This document shows positions 1 to 10,250 of a stretch of DNA of 64,000 nucleotides, piece after piece. Numbering within the stretch: position 1 is the first letter of the stretch; each line of letters starts with the position of its first letter. The position numbers and the translations under genes were made by a program. The stretch lies in the NCBI RefSeq assembly GCF_003076515.1, contig NZ_CP022390.1, positions 1,240,001 to 1,304,000 of the forward strand, written 5' to 3'. The notes under the pieces were generated by a model. That model saw nothing but the letters and a program-made list of their open reading frames with translations, did not search any database and was not told the origin of the DNA. The DNA is from Alcaligenes aquatilis (lineage in GTDB: Bacteria; Pseudomonadota; Gammaproteobacteria; Burkholderiales; Burkholderiaceae_B).

Positions 1-602
1 TGGCGTTTCTTGCCTTCGCGCAAAATGAAACGCAGCTGGTCATCGTTCTGCCAGGACACTTGGGCAGGCAGCAAAGGCTTGCCATCCAGGCTCAAACCAA
101 AGTTCAGCAGTTCCAGGCCGCGCTCGCTCAGCTTGCCGGTCACACGCACCAGATATTCCTTGTCGATGACCGAGTCTTCGCCAATAATCTGCCGCGCAAT
201 ACGACCATCCTGAGTCAGGATCAGCAAGCCGGTGGAGTCAATATCCAGACGACCAGCCGGGGCCAGACCGCGCAAATGTGCTGGGTCAAAGCGTTGGCCA
301 CCGCGGCCACCCTTGTACTGCGTGGCCGCACCGATCAGGGAAACCGCATTGCGATAACCGGCTTCAGCTTGCCCCGACACATAGCCCACGGGTTTGTGCA
401 ACAGGATGGTGGCACGTTGGGTCTGGCGCTGACGCGCCTGTTTTTCCAGTGTGATTTTCTGATTGGGGTAGGCTTTACTCCCCAATTCAGAGACGATTTG
501 ACCGTCCACACGAACCCAGCCGCGTTCGATGAAGGCATCCGCCTCACGGCGTGAACACATGCCGCGCTGGGCCATTAATTTTGAGATACGTTCTTTTTCC
601 AT
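1..602 (-). CDS. RsuA/RluB/RluF-family 23S rRNA pseudouridine synthase (3' part cut by window edge)
   Basis: Translating the minus strand from the ATG at 602 gives about 200 residues with no stop before the window edge, so the C-terminus is missing. Residues 4-50 form an S4 RNA-binding domain ([17 protein letters not shown]). The family catalytic motif [14 protein letters not shown] follows at about 118-130, with D120 as the expected catalytic aspartate. The family isomerises a specific uridine in rRNA. The S4 opening and motif look most like RluF or RluB, but without the C-terminus I cannot assign the position modified. It is divergent from the chorismate lyase gene, with only 36 bases between the starts. 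Confidence 0.85.
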   Translation of the reverse strand, partial: MEKERISKLMAQRGMCSRREADAFIERGWVRVDGQIVSELGSKAYPNQKITLEKQARQRQTQRATILLHKPVGYVSGQAEAGYRNAVSLIGAATQYKGGRGGQRFDPAHLRGLAPAGRLDIDSTGLLILTQDGRIARQIIGEDSVIDKEYLVRVTGKLSERGLELLNFGLSLDGKPLLPAQVSWQNDDQLRFILREGKKR

Positions 603-638
603 GAGCACTATTTTATGGCTTTGGCGATAATACAGGAC

Positions 639-1214
639 ATGAAATTTTCCTCCAGCATAAAAAAACCCTGGCACGAGCGAATTCATCCCTCTGCCACCCC
701 TGCCCAAAAGTACTGGCTACACCGTCCCGGCGCACTGACCACCGGTTTACGCCGCTTGGGCAACGTCCATCTGGAAGTCGTCAGCGAATACACGTGCCGC
801 TTGAGTCCTCAAGAAGCCGCTTTGATTCAAAAGCCACTGGGCACGCTGGCCTGGATACGAGAAGTATCCATGTCCGTGGACGGAATCCGTTGTGTGATTG
901 CCCGCAGTTTCACTCCCCTGCCCGCCTCGCACAGCGTCTGGCAGGGTATGCGCCGGCTACGCAGCCGACCGCTGGCCGACATGCTTTATAACGATGCCCA
1001 GATACAACGCTCGGCTTTTTTAAGCTGTCGATTGAATCGGGGCATGAGCGTTTTCCGCACAATTGAGCGCGCCCTTGCCAGTAGTGACGAACCAGTTCCG
1101 CCGGCTCAGCAGATTCTGTCTCGCTGCTCCGTCTTCTGGCGGCACGGTCAACCCCTCCTGGTGGCCGAATCCTTTATGCCAGCCTTCTGGGCACGTGGTG
1201 CTACACTGGCTTAG
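639..1214 (+). CDS. ubiC: Chorismate pyruvate-lyase (UbiC)
   Basis: A 191-residue protein matching the chorismate lyase family, which removes pyruvate from chorismate to give 4-hydroxybenzoate, the first step of ubiquinone synthesis in the cytoplasm. Visible family features are a [12 protein letters not shown] segment near residue 33 and the [21 protein letters not shown] stretch in mid-protein. E. coli UbiC has 165 residues, so this copy is slightly long. The ATG at 639 was chosen over an upstream in-frame start at 615 because an AGGA ribosome-binding sequence sits just before it. It is divergent from the pseudouridine synthase and followed by an MFS gene on the same strand. Confidence 0.85.
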   Translation: MKFSSSIKKPWHERIHPSATPAQKYWLHRPGALTTGLRRLGNVHLEVVSEYTCRLSPQEAALIQKPLGTLAWIREVSMSVDGIRCVIARSFTPLPASHSVWQGMRRLRSRPLADMLYNDAQIQRSAFLSCRLNRGMSVFRTIERALASSDEPVPPAQQILSRCSVFWRHGQPLLVAESFMPAFWARGATLA

Positions 1215-1264
1215 CTAAAATTCAGCATTAACTAATAAAACAAAGTTATATACCGAGACCCGCC

Positions 1265-2473
1265 ATGTCCACGCAAGTCGATCCAAGCCGTCGCAACGCC
1301 TTTATTCTTTCTGGAATGCAAGCACTTGGCGGGGCCAATCCGGCATTGGTGGTGGCGCTTAGCAGTCTGGTCGGGCAAAAAATGGCCAGCAGCCCGGACC
1401 TGGCAACCTTGCCGGTGGGTATTTTCAACCTGGGGTTGGCCATCGGCATTTTGCCTGCCGCTTTTCTGATGCGCCGTTTAGGACGCCAGGGTGGCTACAT
1501 CATTGGTGCCTTGCTGGGCATAGGAGCGGGCCTGTTGGCTGCTGCCGGGATTTACAGCCTGTCCTTTGTCCTGTTCTGTGTGGGCACCCTGTTGGCCGGG
1601 CTGTATGCCTCTTATGTACAAAGCTATCGCTTTGCCGCTGCGGATGACGCCAGCGATACGTTCCGACCCAAAGCCATTTCCTGGGTTATGGCCGGAGGGC
1701 TGTTGGGAGCAATTATCGCTACCCAGACGATTATCCATACTCAGGACATCTGGCCGGATCACCCCTTTGCCGCCGCCTTCCTGGCGCAGGCGGCCTTGGC
1801 AGCTCTGGTCTTGCCTTTTGCCTTTTGCCTACGCTTGGCACCAGGCACACGAAATCAGCAAGAGAAGATACCCTACACCGGACGCCCCTTGCGCGTGATT
1901 GCCTCCAACAGCTACTTCATTATTGCGGTCATCGCTGGGGTCGCTTCCTACGTCCTAATGAATTTTCTGATGACGGCCTCACCCTTGGCCATGGTCATGC
2001 ACGGTCATAGCCTGAAAGAATCCACCCTGGGCATTCAGTGGCATATTCTGGCCATGTTTGGCCCGAGCTTCTTTACCGGCAACCTGATCAAGCGCTTTGG
2101 CAAGATCCCCGTCACCTTTGCGGGCGTGCTCTTGTTGGGGCTGGCCAGCATTGTGGCGTTGCTGGGCATGACGGTGCCGCACTTCTGGGTCAGCCTGATT
2201 TTGCTGGGCCTGGGCTGGAACTTTGGTTTCATCGGTGCCACCAATATGGTGGTGGACTGCTACCGTCCCGAAGAGCGTGGTCGTGTGCAGGCATTGAATG
2301 ACTTCATCATCTTTACCTGTGTGGCCTTGTCCTCCTTTACCTCGGGTCGTGTGCTGGCCGTCTATGGCTGGTACGGCGTCAATACCTGGACGCTGCCAAT
2401 TTCGGCAGTGGTCATGCTGGCCCTGGCCTGGCTGTACGTCAAGAACAAGCGTCAGCCCTACTTCGCCACTTAA
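1265..2473 (+). CDS. MFS transporter of unknown substrate
   Basis: A 402-residue very hydrophobic protein with about twelve membrane segments. After the second predicted segment lies the loop MRRLGRQGG, the MFS signature between helices 2 and 3, and a second copy-like loop RFGK sits in the C-terminal half. A conserved acidic-basic stretch (CYRPEERGRVQALNDF) precedes the last helices. This is a major facilitator in the inner membrane. Nothing in the neighbourhood reveals the substrate. It starts 50 bases after ubiC on the same strand and ends before a strong hairpin shared with the convergent aldo/keto reductase gene. Confidence 0.85.
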   Translation: MSTQVDPSRRNAFILSGMQALGGANPALVVALSSLVGQKMASSPDLATLPVGIFNLGLAIGILPAAFLMRRLGRQGGYIIGALLGIGAGLLAAAGIYSLSFVLFCVGTLLAGLYASYVQSYRFAAADDASDTFRPKAISWVMAGGLLGAIIATQTIIHTQDIWPDHPFAAAFLAQAALAALVLPFAFCLRLAPGTRNQQEKIPYTGRPLRVIASNSYFIIAVIAGVASYVLMNFLMTASPLAMVMHGHSLKESTLGIQWHILAMFGPSFFTGNLIKRFGKIPVTFAGVLLLGLASIVALLGMTVPHFWVSLILLGLGWNFGFIGATNMVVDCYRPEERGRVQALNDFIIFTCVALSSFTSGRVLAVYGWYGVNTWTLPISAVVMLALAWLYVKNKRQPYFAT

Positions 2474-2496
2474 TCAAAGCGACCACTCATGAAAAA

Positions 2497-2536
2497 CGGC
2501 CCCCAAGCCTGGATGTCATCCCAGGCTTGGGGGCCG
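2497..2536 (-). terminator. Rho-independent terminator between convergent genes
   Basis: A perfect 16-base-pair inverted repeat with an 8-base loop. On the minus strand the stem is followed directly by five T residues (A run at 2492-2496), so it is best oriented for the aldo/keto reductase gene. It can also stop read-through from the MFS gene. Confidence 0.85.
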
Positions 2537-2548
2537 TGCTTCCTGCAT

Positions 2549-3391
2549 TCAAATCATTGGTAAATAAGCGGGCCTGGGGCCGCGTGGAAACTGAGCATCC
2601 AATGCTTGAATGTGCTCGGGCTGCAACACCAAATCTGCAGCGGCTGCATTTTGCTGGGCATGAACCGCGCGCGATGCCTTGGGAATCACAAACACATTGG
2701 GGTCACGCAGCAAAAAGGCCAAAGCCACTTGCCGCGCGGTGGCCTGATAGTGGCTGGCAATCTCGGCCAACAAGGCCCCGCCTTCAGAATCCGGCTCCGG
2801 GAAATCGTCGTGACCGAAGGGGCTGTACGCCACCACGCTGATCTTATGCTCCTGACACCAGGGCATGACTGCGTGTTCAATGGCGCGCTCATTCAGGTGA
2901 TACAGAACCTGATTGCAAGCAATCTCGCCCGGCCCCACGATGTCATACAGCTCTTCCAGATCTGGCACGTCAAAATTGCTGACGCCCCACTGCCTGATCT
3001 TGCCTTGCTGAACGAGCCGGTCAAAGGCCGCGCAGGTTTCCTCCAAAGGAACCTGGCCGGGCCAGTGCAATAAATACAGGTCCAGATAGTCCGTACCCAA
3101 ACGCTTCAGGCTGGCCTCGCAAGCACGGATCACGCCCTGACGGCTGGCGTTAAAGGGCAAGACCTTGGACACCAGAAAAGCCTCGTGACGACGACCTTGC
3201 AGAGCCTGACCGATCAAGGTCTCTGCCTGCCCGTCGCCATACATCTCGGCGGTGTCGATATGGTTCATGCCCGCGTCCAGCCCGGCCTGAAAAGCCGTCA
3301 TGCTTTGCGACCAATCGGCCTGCTCGACATACCAACTGCCTTGGCCCACACACGAAACACGCGGTGCTGAACCTAGTTTTTCATATCGCAT
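2549..3391 (-). CDS. Aldo/keto reductase
   Basis: A 280-residue NADPH-dependent oxidoreductase of the aldo/keto reductase superfamily, a TIM barrel that reduces aldehydes or ketones to alcohols. The catalytic tetrad is visible as D46 and Y51 (HIDTAEMYGDG), K76 (LVSKVLP) and H109 (LYLLHWPG). The nicotinamide-phosphate-binding VIPKAS motif lies near the C-terminus. The substrate cannot be told from sequence; it resembles the broad-specificity YeaE/DkgA-type enzymes. It lies downstream of glnB on the same strand with a 50-base gap and ends at a strong terminator. Confidence 0.9.
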   Translation of the reverse strand: MRYEKLGSAPRVSCVGQGSWYVEQADWSQSMTAFQAGLDAGMNHIDTAEMYGDGQAETLIGQALQGRRHEAFLVSKVLPFNASRQGVIRACEASLKRLGTDYLDLYLLHWPGQVPLEETCAAFDRLVQQGKIRQWGVSNFDVPDLEELYDIVGPGEIACNQVLYHLNERAIEHAVMPWCQEHKISVVAYSPFGHDDFPEPDSEGGALLAEIASHYQATARQVALAFLLRDPNVFVIPKASRAVHAQQNAAAADLVLQPEHIQALDAQFPRGPRPAYLPMI

Positions 3392-3441
3392 CAGCTTGTC
3401 CTTCCAGAACGACTACCCACACCAGCCAAGTTGCGGCCACC

Positions 3442-5110
<1,669 letters not shown>

Positions 5111-5241
5111 GTATTCTTCCTTATCCCACCAGCCCCAAAAAGGGCCTGCATGGTTTCCTAGAGTCTCAAAACTATCTAATATACTGCACAGCGTCTGTTT
5201 TCTGCGGGACTGGATGACCTGCGTCAGCCCGTCCAATCCAC

Positions 5242-5258
5242 TATAATCACCCTCTATG
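5242..5258 (+). promoter_or_regulatory. Perfect -10 hexamer directly before the argH start
   Basis: TATAAT at 5242-5247 ends only 8 bases before the argH ATG at 5256. No Shine-Dalgarno sequence is present. If this hexamer is used, transcription would begin within one or two bases of the start codon. No good -35 is seen at the normal spacing. A second -10-like TATACT at 5180-5185 would give a leader of about 65 bases. Confidence 0.35.
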
Positions 5259-6677
5259 TCAACAAACACCCCCCCCTCTTCCCAAGACCAGTTCGCCAAT
5301 AAGGCCATGGCCTGGTCGGCTCGTTTTTCCGAGCCCGTCTCTGACCTCGTCAAACGCTACACAGCGTCGGTGGACTTTGACAAGCGCATGGCCCGCTTTG
5401 ATATTCAGGGTTCCTTGGCCCACGCCAGCATGCTGGCTGCCGTCGGTGTGATCACCGAGCAGGACAAGGCCGACATTGAGCGCGGCATGAGCCAGATTCT
5501 GGACGAAATCGCCCAAGGCCAGTTCCAGTGGTTGCTGGACCTGGAAGACGTACACCTAAACATTGAAAAACGTCTGGTCGAGCTGATTGGCGATGCGGGC
5601 AAGCGCCTGCACACTGGCCGTTCGCGCAATGACCAGGTCGCCACCGATATCCGCCTGTGGCTGCGCAATGAAATCGACATTGCCCTGGACCTGCTGGCCC
5701 AGATGCAGCGCAAGCTGGCTGAATTGGCGCTGGCTCAGGCAGACACTATTTTGCCTGGCTTTACTCACCTGCAAGTGGCACAGCCCGTTACTTTTGGCCA
5801 CCATTTGCTGGCTTACGCTGAAATGTTCCAGCGCGACGCCGAGCGTCTGCAAGACTGCCGCAAACGCGTGAACCGCCTGCCTTTGGGCGCTGCCGCTCTG
5901 GCCGGTACCAGCTACCCCATCGACCGCGAAATGGTTGCCAAGCTGCTGAACTTTGACGATGTGTGCCGCAACTCGCTGGATGCCGTGTCGGATCGCGACT
6001 TCGCCATCGAATTCTGCGCCGCTGCCGCCCTGATCATGACGCACATCTCCCGCTTCTCCGAGGAGCTGGTGCTGTGGATGAGCCCCCGCGTGGGCTTTAT
6101 TGATCTGGCTGACCGCTTTTGCACCGGCAGTTCCATCATGCCGCAAAAGAAAAACCCCGACGTTCCCGAACTAGCCCGTGGCAAGACCGGTCGCGTCAAT
6201 GGTCACCTAATTGCCCTGCTGACTTTGATGAAAGGCCAACCCCTGGCCTACAACAAGGACAACCAGGAAGACAAGGAAGGTCTGTTTGATTCGGCTGATA
6301 CCATTCGCGACACCCTGACCATTTTTGTCGACCTGATCTCCGGCATCAAGGTCAAGCCTGAAGCCATGCGTGCTGCTGCCTTGCAAGGCTTTGCTACCGC
6401 TACTGATCTGGCTGATTACCTGGTCAAGAAAGGCCTGCCTTTCCGTGATGCCCACGAAACTGTGGCCTTGGCCGTGCGCGAGTGCGAGCAACTGGGTTGC
6501 GATCTGGCTGATCTGAACCTGGAGCAACTGCAGAAATTCGATAGCCGTATTGAATCGGATATTTTTGGCGTGTTGACCTTGGAAGGCTCGGTTGCTTCGC
6601 GCAAACACATCGGCGGCACCGCCCCCGAGCGTGTGCGTATCGAGGCACAGCGTATTCTGGATCGTATTCCAGGCTGA
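5256..6677 (+). CDS. argH: Argininosuccinate lyase
   Basis: A 473-residue cytoplasmic enzyme that splits argininosuccinate into arginine and fumarate, the last step of arginine synthesis. It belongs to the fumarase/aspartase superfamily: the signature [12 protein letters not shown] is intact, with the catalytic serine at its start, and [13 protein letters not shown] and TSYPID are also present. The N-terminal extension of about 17 residues before the AWSARFSE segment is what I expect in Alcaligenaceae. The start codon has no visible ribosome-binding site. A strong terminator follows 23 bases after the stop. Confidence 0.96.
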   Translation: MSTNTPPSSQDQFANKAMAWSARFSEPVSDLVKRYTASVDFDKRMARFDIQGSLAHASMLAAVGVITEQDKADIERGMSQILDEIAQGQFQWLLDLEDVHLNIEKRLVELIGDAGKRLHTGRSRNDQVATDIRLWLRNEIDIALDLLAQMQRKLAELALAQADTILPGFTHLQVAQPVTFGHHLLAYAEMFQRDAERLQDCRKRVNRLPLGAAALAGTSYPIDREMVAKLLNFDDVCRNSLDAVSDRDFAIEFCAAAALIMTHISRFSEELVLWMSPRVGFIDLADRFCTGSSIMPQKKNPDVPELARGKTGRVNGHLIALLTLMKGQPLAYNKDNQEDKEGLFDSADTIRDTLTIFVDLISGIKVKPEAMRAAALQGFATATDLADYLVKKGLPFRDAHETVALAVRECEQLGCDLADLNLEQLQKFDSRIESDIFGVLTLEGSVASRKHIGGTAPERVRIEAQRILDRIPG

Positions 6678-6700
6678 TAAGAGCTTCGGCTGGAAGTAGA

Positions 6701-6736
6701 AAAAGCCGCTCCTGAAACAGGAGCGGCTTTTTTTTT
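6701..6736 (+). terminator. Rho-independent terminator of argH
   Basis: A 14-base-pair perfect stem (6701-6714 with 6718-6731) and a three-base AAA loop, followed by a T run to 6736. The leading A run means it could also work leftward. Confidence 0.92.
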
Positions 6737-6944
6737 GGCATTGACTCAGATTTGATCTGACGTGTTCTGTCAGTTGCGTTAGGGTTGGGACTGGAACTGC
6801 TGCTTTTGGCCAAGAATGGCCCTTCGGGAGCAGCCGCTTCGGAGTGATTCAAAATTCAAGTGTGCTTTAGGTAGGAACGCTGCAGCTCACCAGATGAACC
6901 AGACTCGAGATTAGATGCTGAATCAGCACCTGCCGCATGGGCGG

Positions 6945-8570
6945 CTAGTTCGTCGTTGAGGCAATTAGGGCGTTCCAGTGTCGTTTGTCTTCCTGCTGGA
7001 TTTCCTCAAAAACTGCTTTGACGGTTTCCTCCAGAAGAAAAATTAATTCATTATTCCCCACAATTCGCTCAATCGTGTTTCCATGGCTAAACGTGTGCAA
7101 GAACTTGAGAATGGATTTAGCCCGCTCTTTGCCGAATAGCTCAGCTGCTCGCTGATCTACAGTCTCTCTCTGCGTACTTGGGATTCGTGCGAATGTGTAG
7201 AGTTCAACAAATCGCCTTAATGCATTCGGAAGAATAAGCAGATGCTCATGTCCGATCTTGTCGGCAGATGTGTGGAACTTGTAAATCTGATCGAACAGGA
7301 ATTGATACTCTGAGCCATAGCGTGCCAAAGATGCAGGCATGTCTCGCAACTCTGATAAGTTCTCGCTGATGCGTTTTACGATGTATAGTCTGGCCTCGCT
7401 GTTGCTATCTGGCTTTAGCTCTCGCATCAAATTGAAGAACTCAAAATTGTGAGTAGAAATGAAGAGCTGCTTGCACGCCGTCTTCCACGCCTCACTTCCA
7501 TTCGTTTGCCTTACCTTCGTGAAGAACAGATCGTTTATGGCTGCGGTCACCTGAAAAATGTGATTGCTATCGAGGCTTGAGATCGGGTCGTCAATGTAAA
7601 CAATAGTTTCTTTGAACTCATCTTCCTTAAGCTCCTTGAGCTTGGTTAGGAAATAAGAGAAGGCAACGGCCGTCCTCTCACCATCACTAAGATTCTTGGC
7701 GACTCCTCCATTTTTTCTGACAAGCTGGAAGCGCTCTTGGTTACTCGCATCTTTGGTGACCTCGATCTGAATGGCCTGACTTCCAAGCATCGAAGCAAGC
7801 CGTTCATTTATCTGCTCTCGGCCCCGTTGTGCATGGCTTATTTCTGCTTGCAGCTTCTCAGACTCCGATTGAAGCCTTTGCACGAAGGTTTGAAGGCGGT
7901 CCATTCTTGCTATGATGATCTTCTTTTTTCTTTCGCGGCCTTCTGCCTCCAGTTTGTCGGACGCCTCTTGAACAAAGTGATTTTTCGCCTTCTTCAGTGC
8001 ATCCTTTCGAGCGTGGACAAAGTTGGCAGCAAGAGCGTTATTCGCCATGATCACCACATTGATAGCAGCGAGGGTATTGCTGATGCCTGATTCAATATCC
8101 TCAGAGATCGGGGCAGGCTGAATAGATTTCCTTGGGAACTCCACCTTGCTTTTCACCTCTTCGACTAGTGTGCTCAGAGCTGAATTGAATGCCCTGACCT
8201 TTTCTTCGAGCGGTTTGCAGGCTTCGATATAGGCATCCTTGAACTGTGGATTCAGCTCAGCAGGTTTGGGGAGTTCAATATTGATTGCCGCAGCCTCAAC
8301 ACGTCGTTGAAGATCTTGCACCTTGTTCTTGTGCTCAGCTAGATCTTTAGAGAAGTGGGATCGAAAAGCATCGAGCCGATCCTGCGTAACTGTGTTACCG
8401 CAGAACTCGCAAGTACCTGGCTCAGCATGCAGCCCAAGGCCGTCCTCAATCCATCGCTCAATAGCTGGATTTTCTTCTAGGTGCTTTAGCGTGTTTGAGA
8501 ACGTTGGTGTGGTTGAGAGCAGGCTATTTGCTTCTTCGTGAAGCTTCTTAATAGATGGGGCGCTGGAACC
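6945..8570 (-). pseudogene. RloC/PrrC-like AAA ATPase (anticodon-nuclease type), 5' half lost at an IS element
   Basis: The minus-strand frame is open from the IS boundary at 8570 to the TAG at 6945, about 540 codons, but has no credible start. From the IS side it holds a zinc-hook-like CEFCG motif (nucleotides about 8400-8411), a coiled-coil region, then LSDGE (ABC signature) and IVYIDDPISSLDS (Walker B). These resemble the AAA_13 domain of RloC and PrrC. The C-terminal part carries RRFVE and, about 36 residues later, HTFSH, resembling the R-x3-E ... H pattern of their tRNA-cleaving domain. The Walker A half is absent, and all frames beyond the IS are closed within 80 bases. An internal GTG at 8321 could start only a fragment. 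These proteins act as phage-defence anticodon nucleases; that activity is inferred, and this copy should be dead. Confidence 0.75.
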
Positions 8571-9930
8571 TATCCGTAATTTTGTGGGTGAGGCATATTA
8601 TGCGAGGTTACCAGCATGGATATGCCCATGAAGAAGAGACGCACAATCGCCGCCCAAGCGGCCGCACGTGGCCCTTTGCCCGAGCTTCCCTCGGCGTTGC
8701 TCGATGAACTGGTCAAGGGACCAATGAGCCCTGGCCAAGTCCAAGACCTAATGTTGGCCTTTAACAAGGCGATCATTGAGCGAGCGATGAATGCGGAGAT
8801 GAACCTGCACCTGGGTTACCCGCCCGGCCAGGACAAGCCGGCCGAGCAGGCGAACGAGCGCAACGGTGTCAGTGGCAAGACGATCCTGACCGAGCATGGT
8901 TCGGTACGGGTCGAGTTGCCCAGAGACCGTGATGGCAGTTTCGCGCCTGTCCTGATCCCCAAGCATGAGCGCCGCTTTACCGGCTTTGATGAACGCATCA
9001 TCGCGTTATATGCCCGAGGCATGAGCGTGCGCGAGATTCAGGCTTTTTTAGCCGAGAGTTACGGCACGCAGGTCTCGCCGGACTTCATCAGCTCGGTCAC
9101 CGATGAGGTGATCGCTGAGGCGATCAGTTGGCAGAATCGGCCTTTGGAGGTCATGTACCCGGTCGTGTTTTTTGATGCACTGCGTGTCAAGATTCGCAGT
9201 GACGGCGTTGTCAGTAATAAAGCGGTGTATTTGGCGCTAGGGGTGCAGGCCGATGGCCAGCGCGACGTGCTGGGCCTGTGGATCGAACAAACGGAAGGGG
9301 CCAAATTCTGGCTCAAGGTCTTTAATGAGATCAAGACCCGAGGGTGCCAGGATATCCTGATCGCTGTAGTCGATGGCTTAAAAGGACTGCCCGAGGCGAT
9401 TGCAGCGGTCTTTCCCAAGACCACCGTTCAGACCTGCATCGTGCATCTGATCCGCACAAGCCTGGACTATGCGAGCTGGAAGGACCGTAAACCGATCGCT
9501 CAGGCGTTGCGCCCCATCTATGCGGCGGCCAACGAACAACAGGCCGCCCAGGCCTTGCAAGACTTTGCCAATAGCGTCTGGGGCCAGAGATACCCGACGA
9601 TTGTGGCCGCTTGGCAGCGGGCCTGGGACTACGTGGTTCCCTTGTTTGCCTTTGCGCCTGATATACGACGCGTGATCTACACCACGAACGCCATCGAGAG
9701 CCTGAACATGCAATTGCGTAAAATCATCAAAACCCGAGGGCACTTCCCCACTGATGAGGCCGCGATCAAGCTGCTGTGGCTGGCGCTGCGCAATGTACTC
9801 AATAAATCGGTGCGGGCTACCTTTGATTGGAAAGCGGCGATGAATCAATTCGCCATCCTGTTTGAAGAGCGGTTTACGCAGGCCAGAGGGTAAAGATTAC
9901 TCACCCGCCTCGCCCACGAAAAAACGGATA
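8571..9930 (+). mobile_element. IS256-family insertion sequence
   Basis: The element is about 1.36 kb and bounded by imperfect inverted repeats: 8571-8594 against the reverse complement of 9907-9930, both beginning TATCCGT, with about 20 of 24 positions matching. It carries one transposase gene. The 8-9 bases flanking each end do not match, so no target-site duplication is seen. This suggests a deletion or recombination next to the element after insertion. Confidence 0.88.
8616..9893 (+). CDS. IS256-family (Mutator-type) transposase
   Basis: A 425-residue DDE transposase that is intact and probably functional. The expected catalytic residues are D187 (VVFFDALRVKIR), D253 (IAVVDGLKG) and E361 (TTNAIESLN). 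The C(x2)H-like segment TCIVHLIRTSL lies between the second D and the E, as is usual for Mutator-type enzymes. The start at 8616 is preceded by GAGG; an in-frame ATG at 8628 is possible. It lies wholly inside the inverted repeats. Confidence 0.95.
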   Translation: MDMPMKKRRTIAAQAAARGPLPELPSALLDELVKGPMSPGQVQDLMLAFNKAIIERAMNAEMNLHLGYPPGQDKPAEQANERNGVSGKTILTEHGSVRVELPRDRDGSFAPVLIPKHERRFTGFDERIIALYARGMSVREIQAFLAESYGTQVSPDFISSVTDEVIAEAISWQNRPLEVMYPVVFFDALRVKIRSDGVVSNKAVYLALGVQADGQRDVLGLWIEQTEGAKFWLKVFNEIKTRGCQDILIAVVDGLKGLPEAIAAVFPKTTVQTCIVHLIRTSLDYASWKDRKPIAQALRPIYAAANEQQAAQALQDFANSVWGQRYPTIVAAWQRAWDYVVPLFAFAPDIRRVIYTTNAIESLNMQLRKIIKTRGHFPTDEAAIKLLWLALRNVLNKSVRATFDWKAAMNQFAILFEERFTQARG

Positions 9931-10213
9931 CTCCCAGCAGACATAGCGGTTTTCAAGGGTGAAGAACTGCTTTCAGGCCACTCAACTCGTGGTAACGAAC
10001 GACCTCAAAGGGTCGTTTTCTGCCCGATAGATCTGCCAGCTTCTGTTAGATCACCCTGAGTCAACATATTTATACCGCTTCGACTTACTTCCAATCCTGC
10101 CTGCCCGGATTTGCAGCGTAGACTTCGTACTCAGCTTCGCTGCTGATACTGGCAAGCTACCTTTACTAGCTACACCTCCTGGCCTGCCAAATCCTCCAGC
10201 AAGGATCGAAGAA
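9931..10213. other. Gene-free stretch between the IS and the penicillin acylase gene
   Basis: No reading frame of interest remains on either strand. The only clear structure is a hairpin at 9998-10017 (AACGACC / GGTCGTT, 6-base loop) followed by TTTTC, a likely rightward terminator. It may be left over from the locus the IS disrupted. The rest shows no recognisable feature. Confidence 0.5.
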
Positions 10214-10242
10214 GCGGCACCGCCTCAAAGTGCAGGTGCCGC
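10214..10242 (-). terminator. Hairpin after the penicillin acylase gene
   Basis: Inverted repeat GCGGCACC (10214-10221) / GGTGCCGC (10235-10242) starts 8 bases after the acylase stop codon. Only a weak pyrimidine tract (TTCTTC) follows on the minus strand. Confidence 0.6.
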
Positions 10243-10250
10243 ACTCAACG

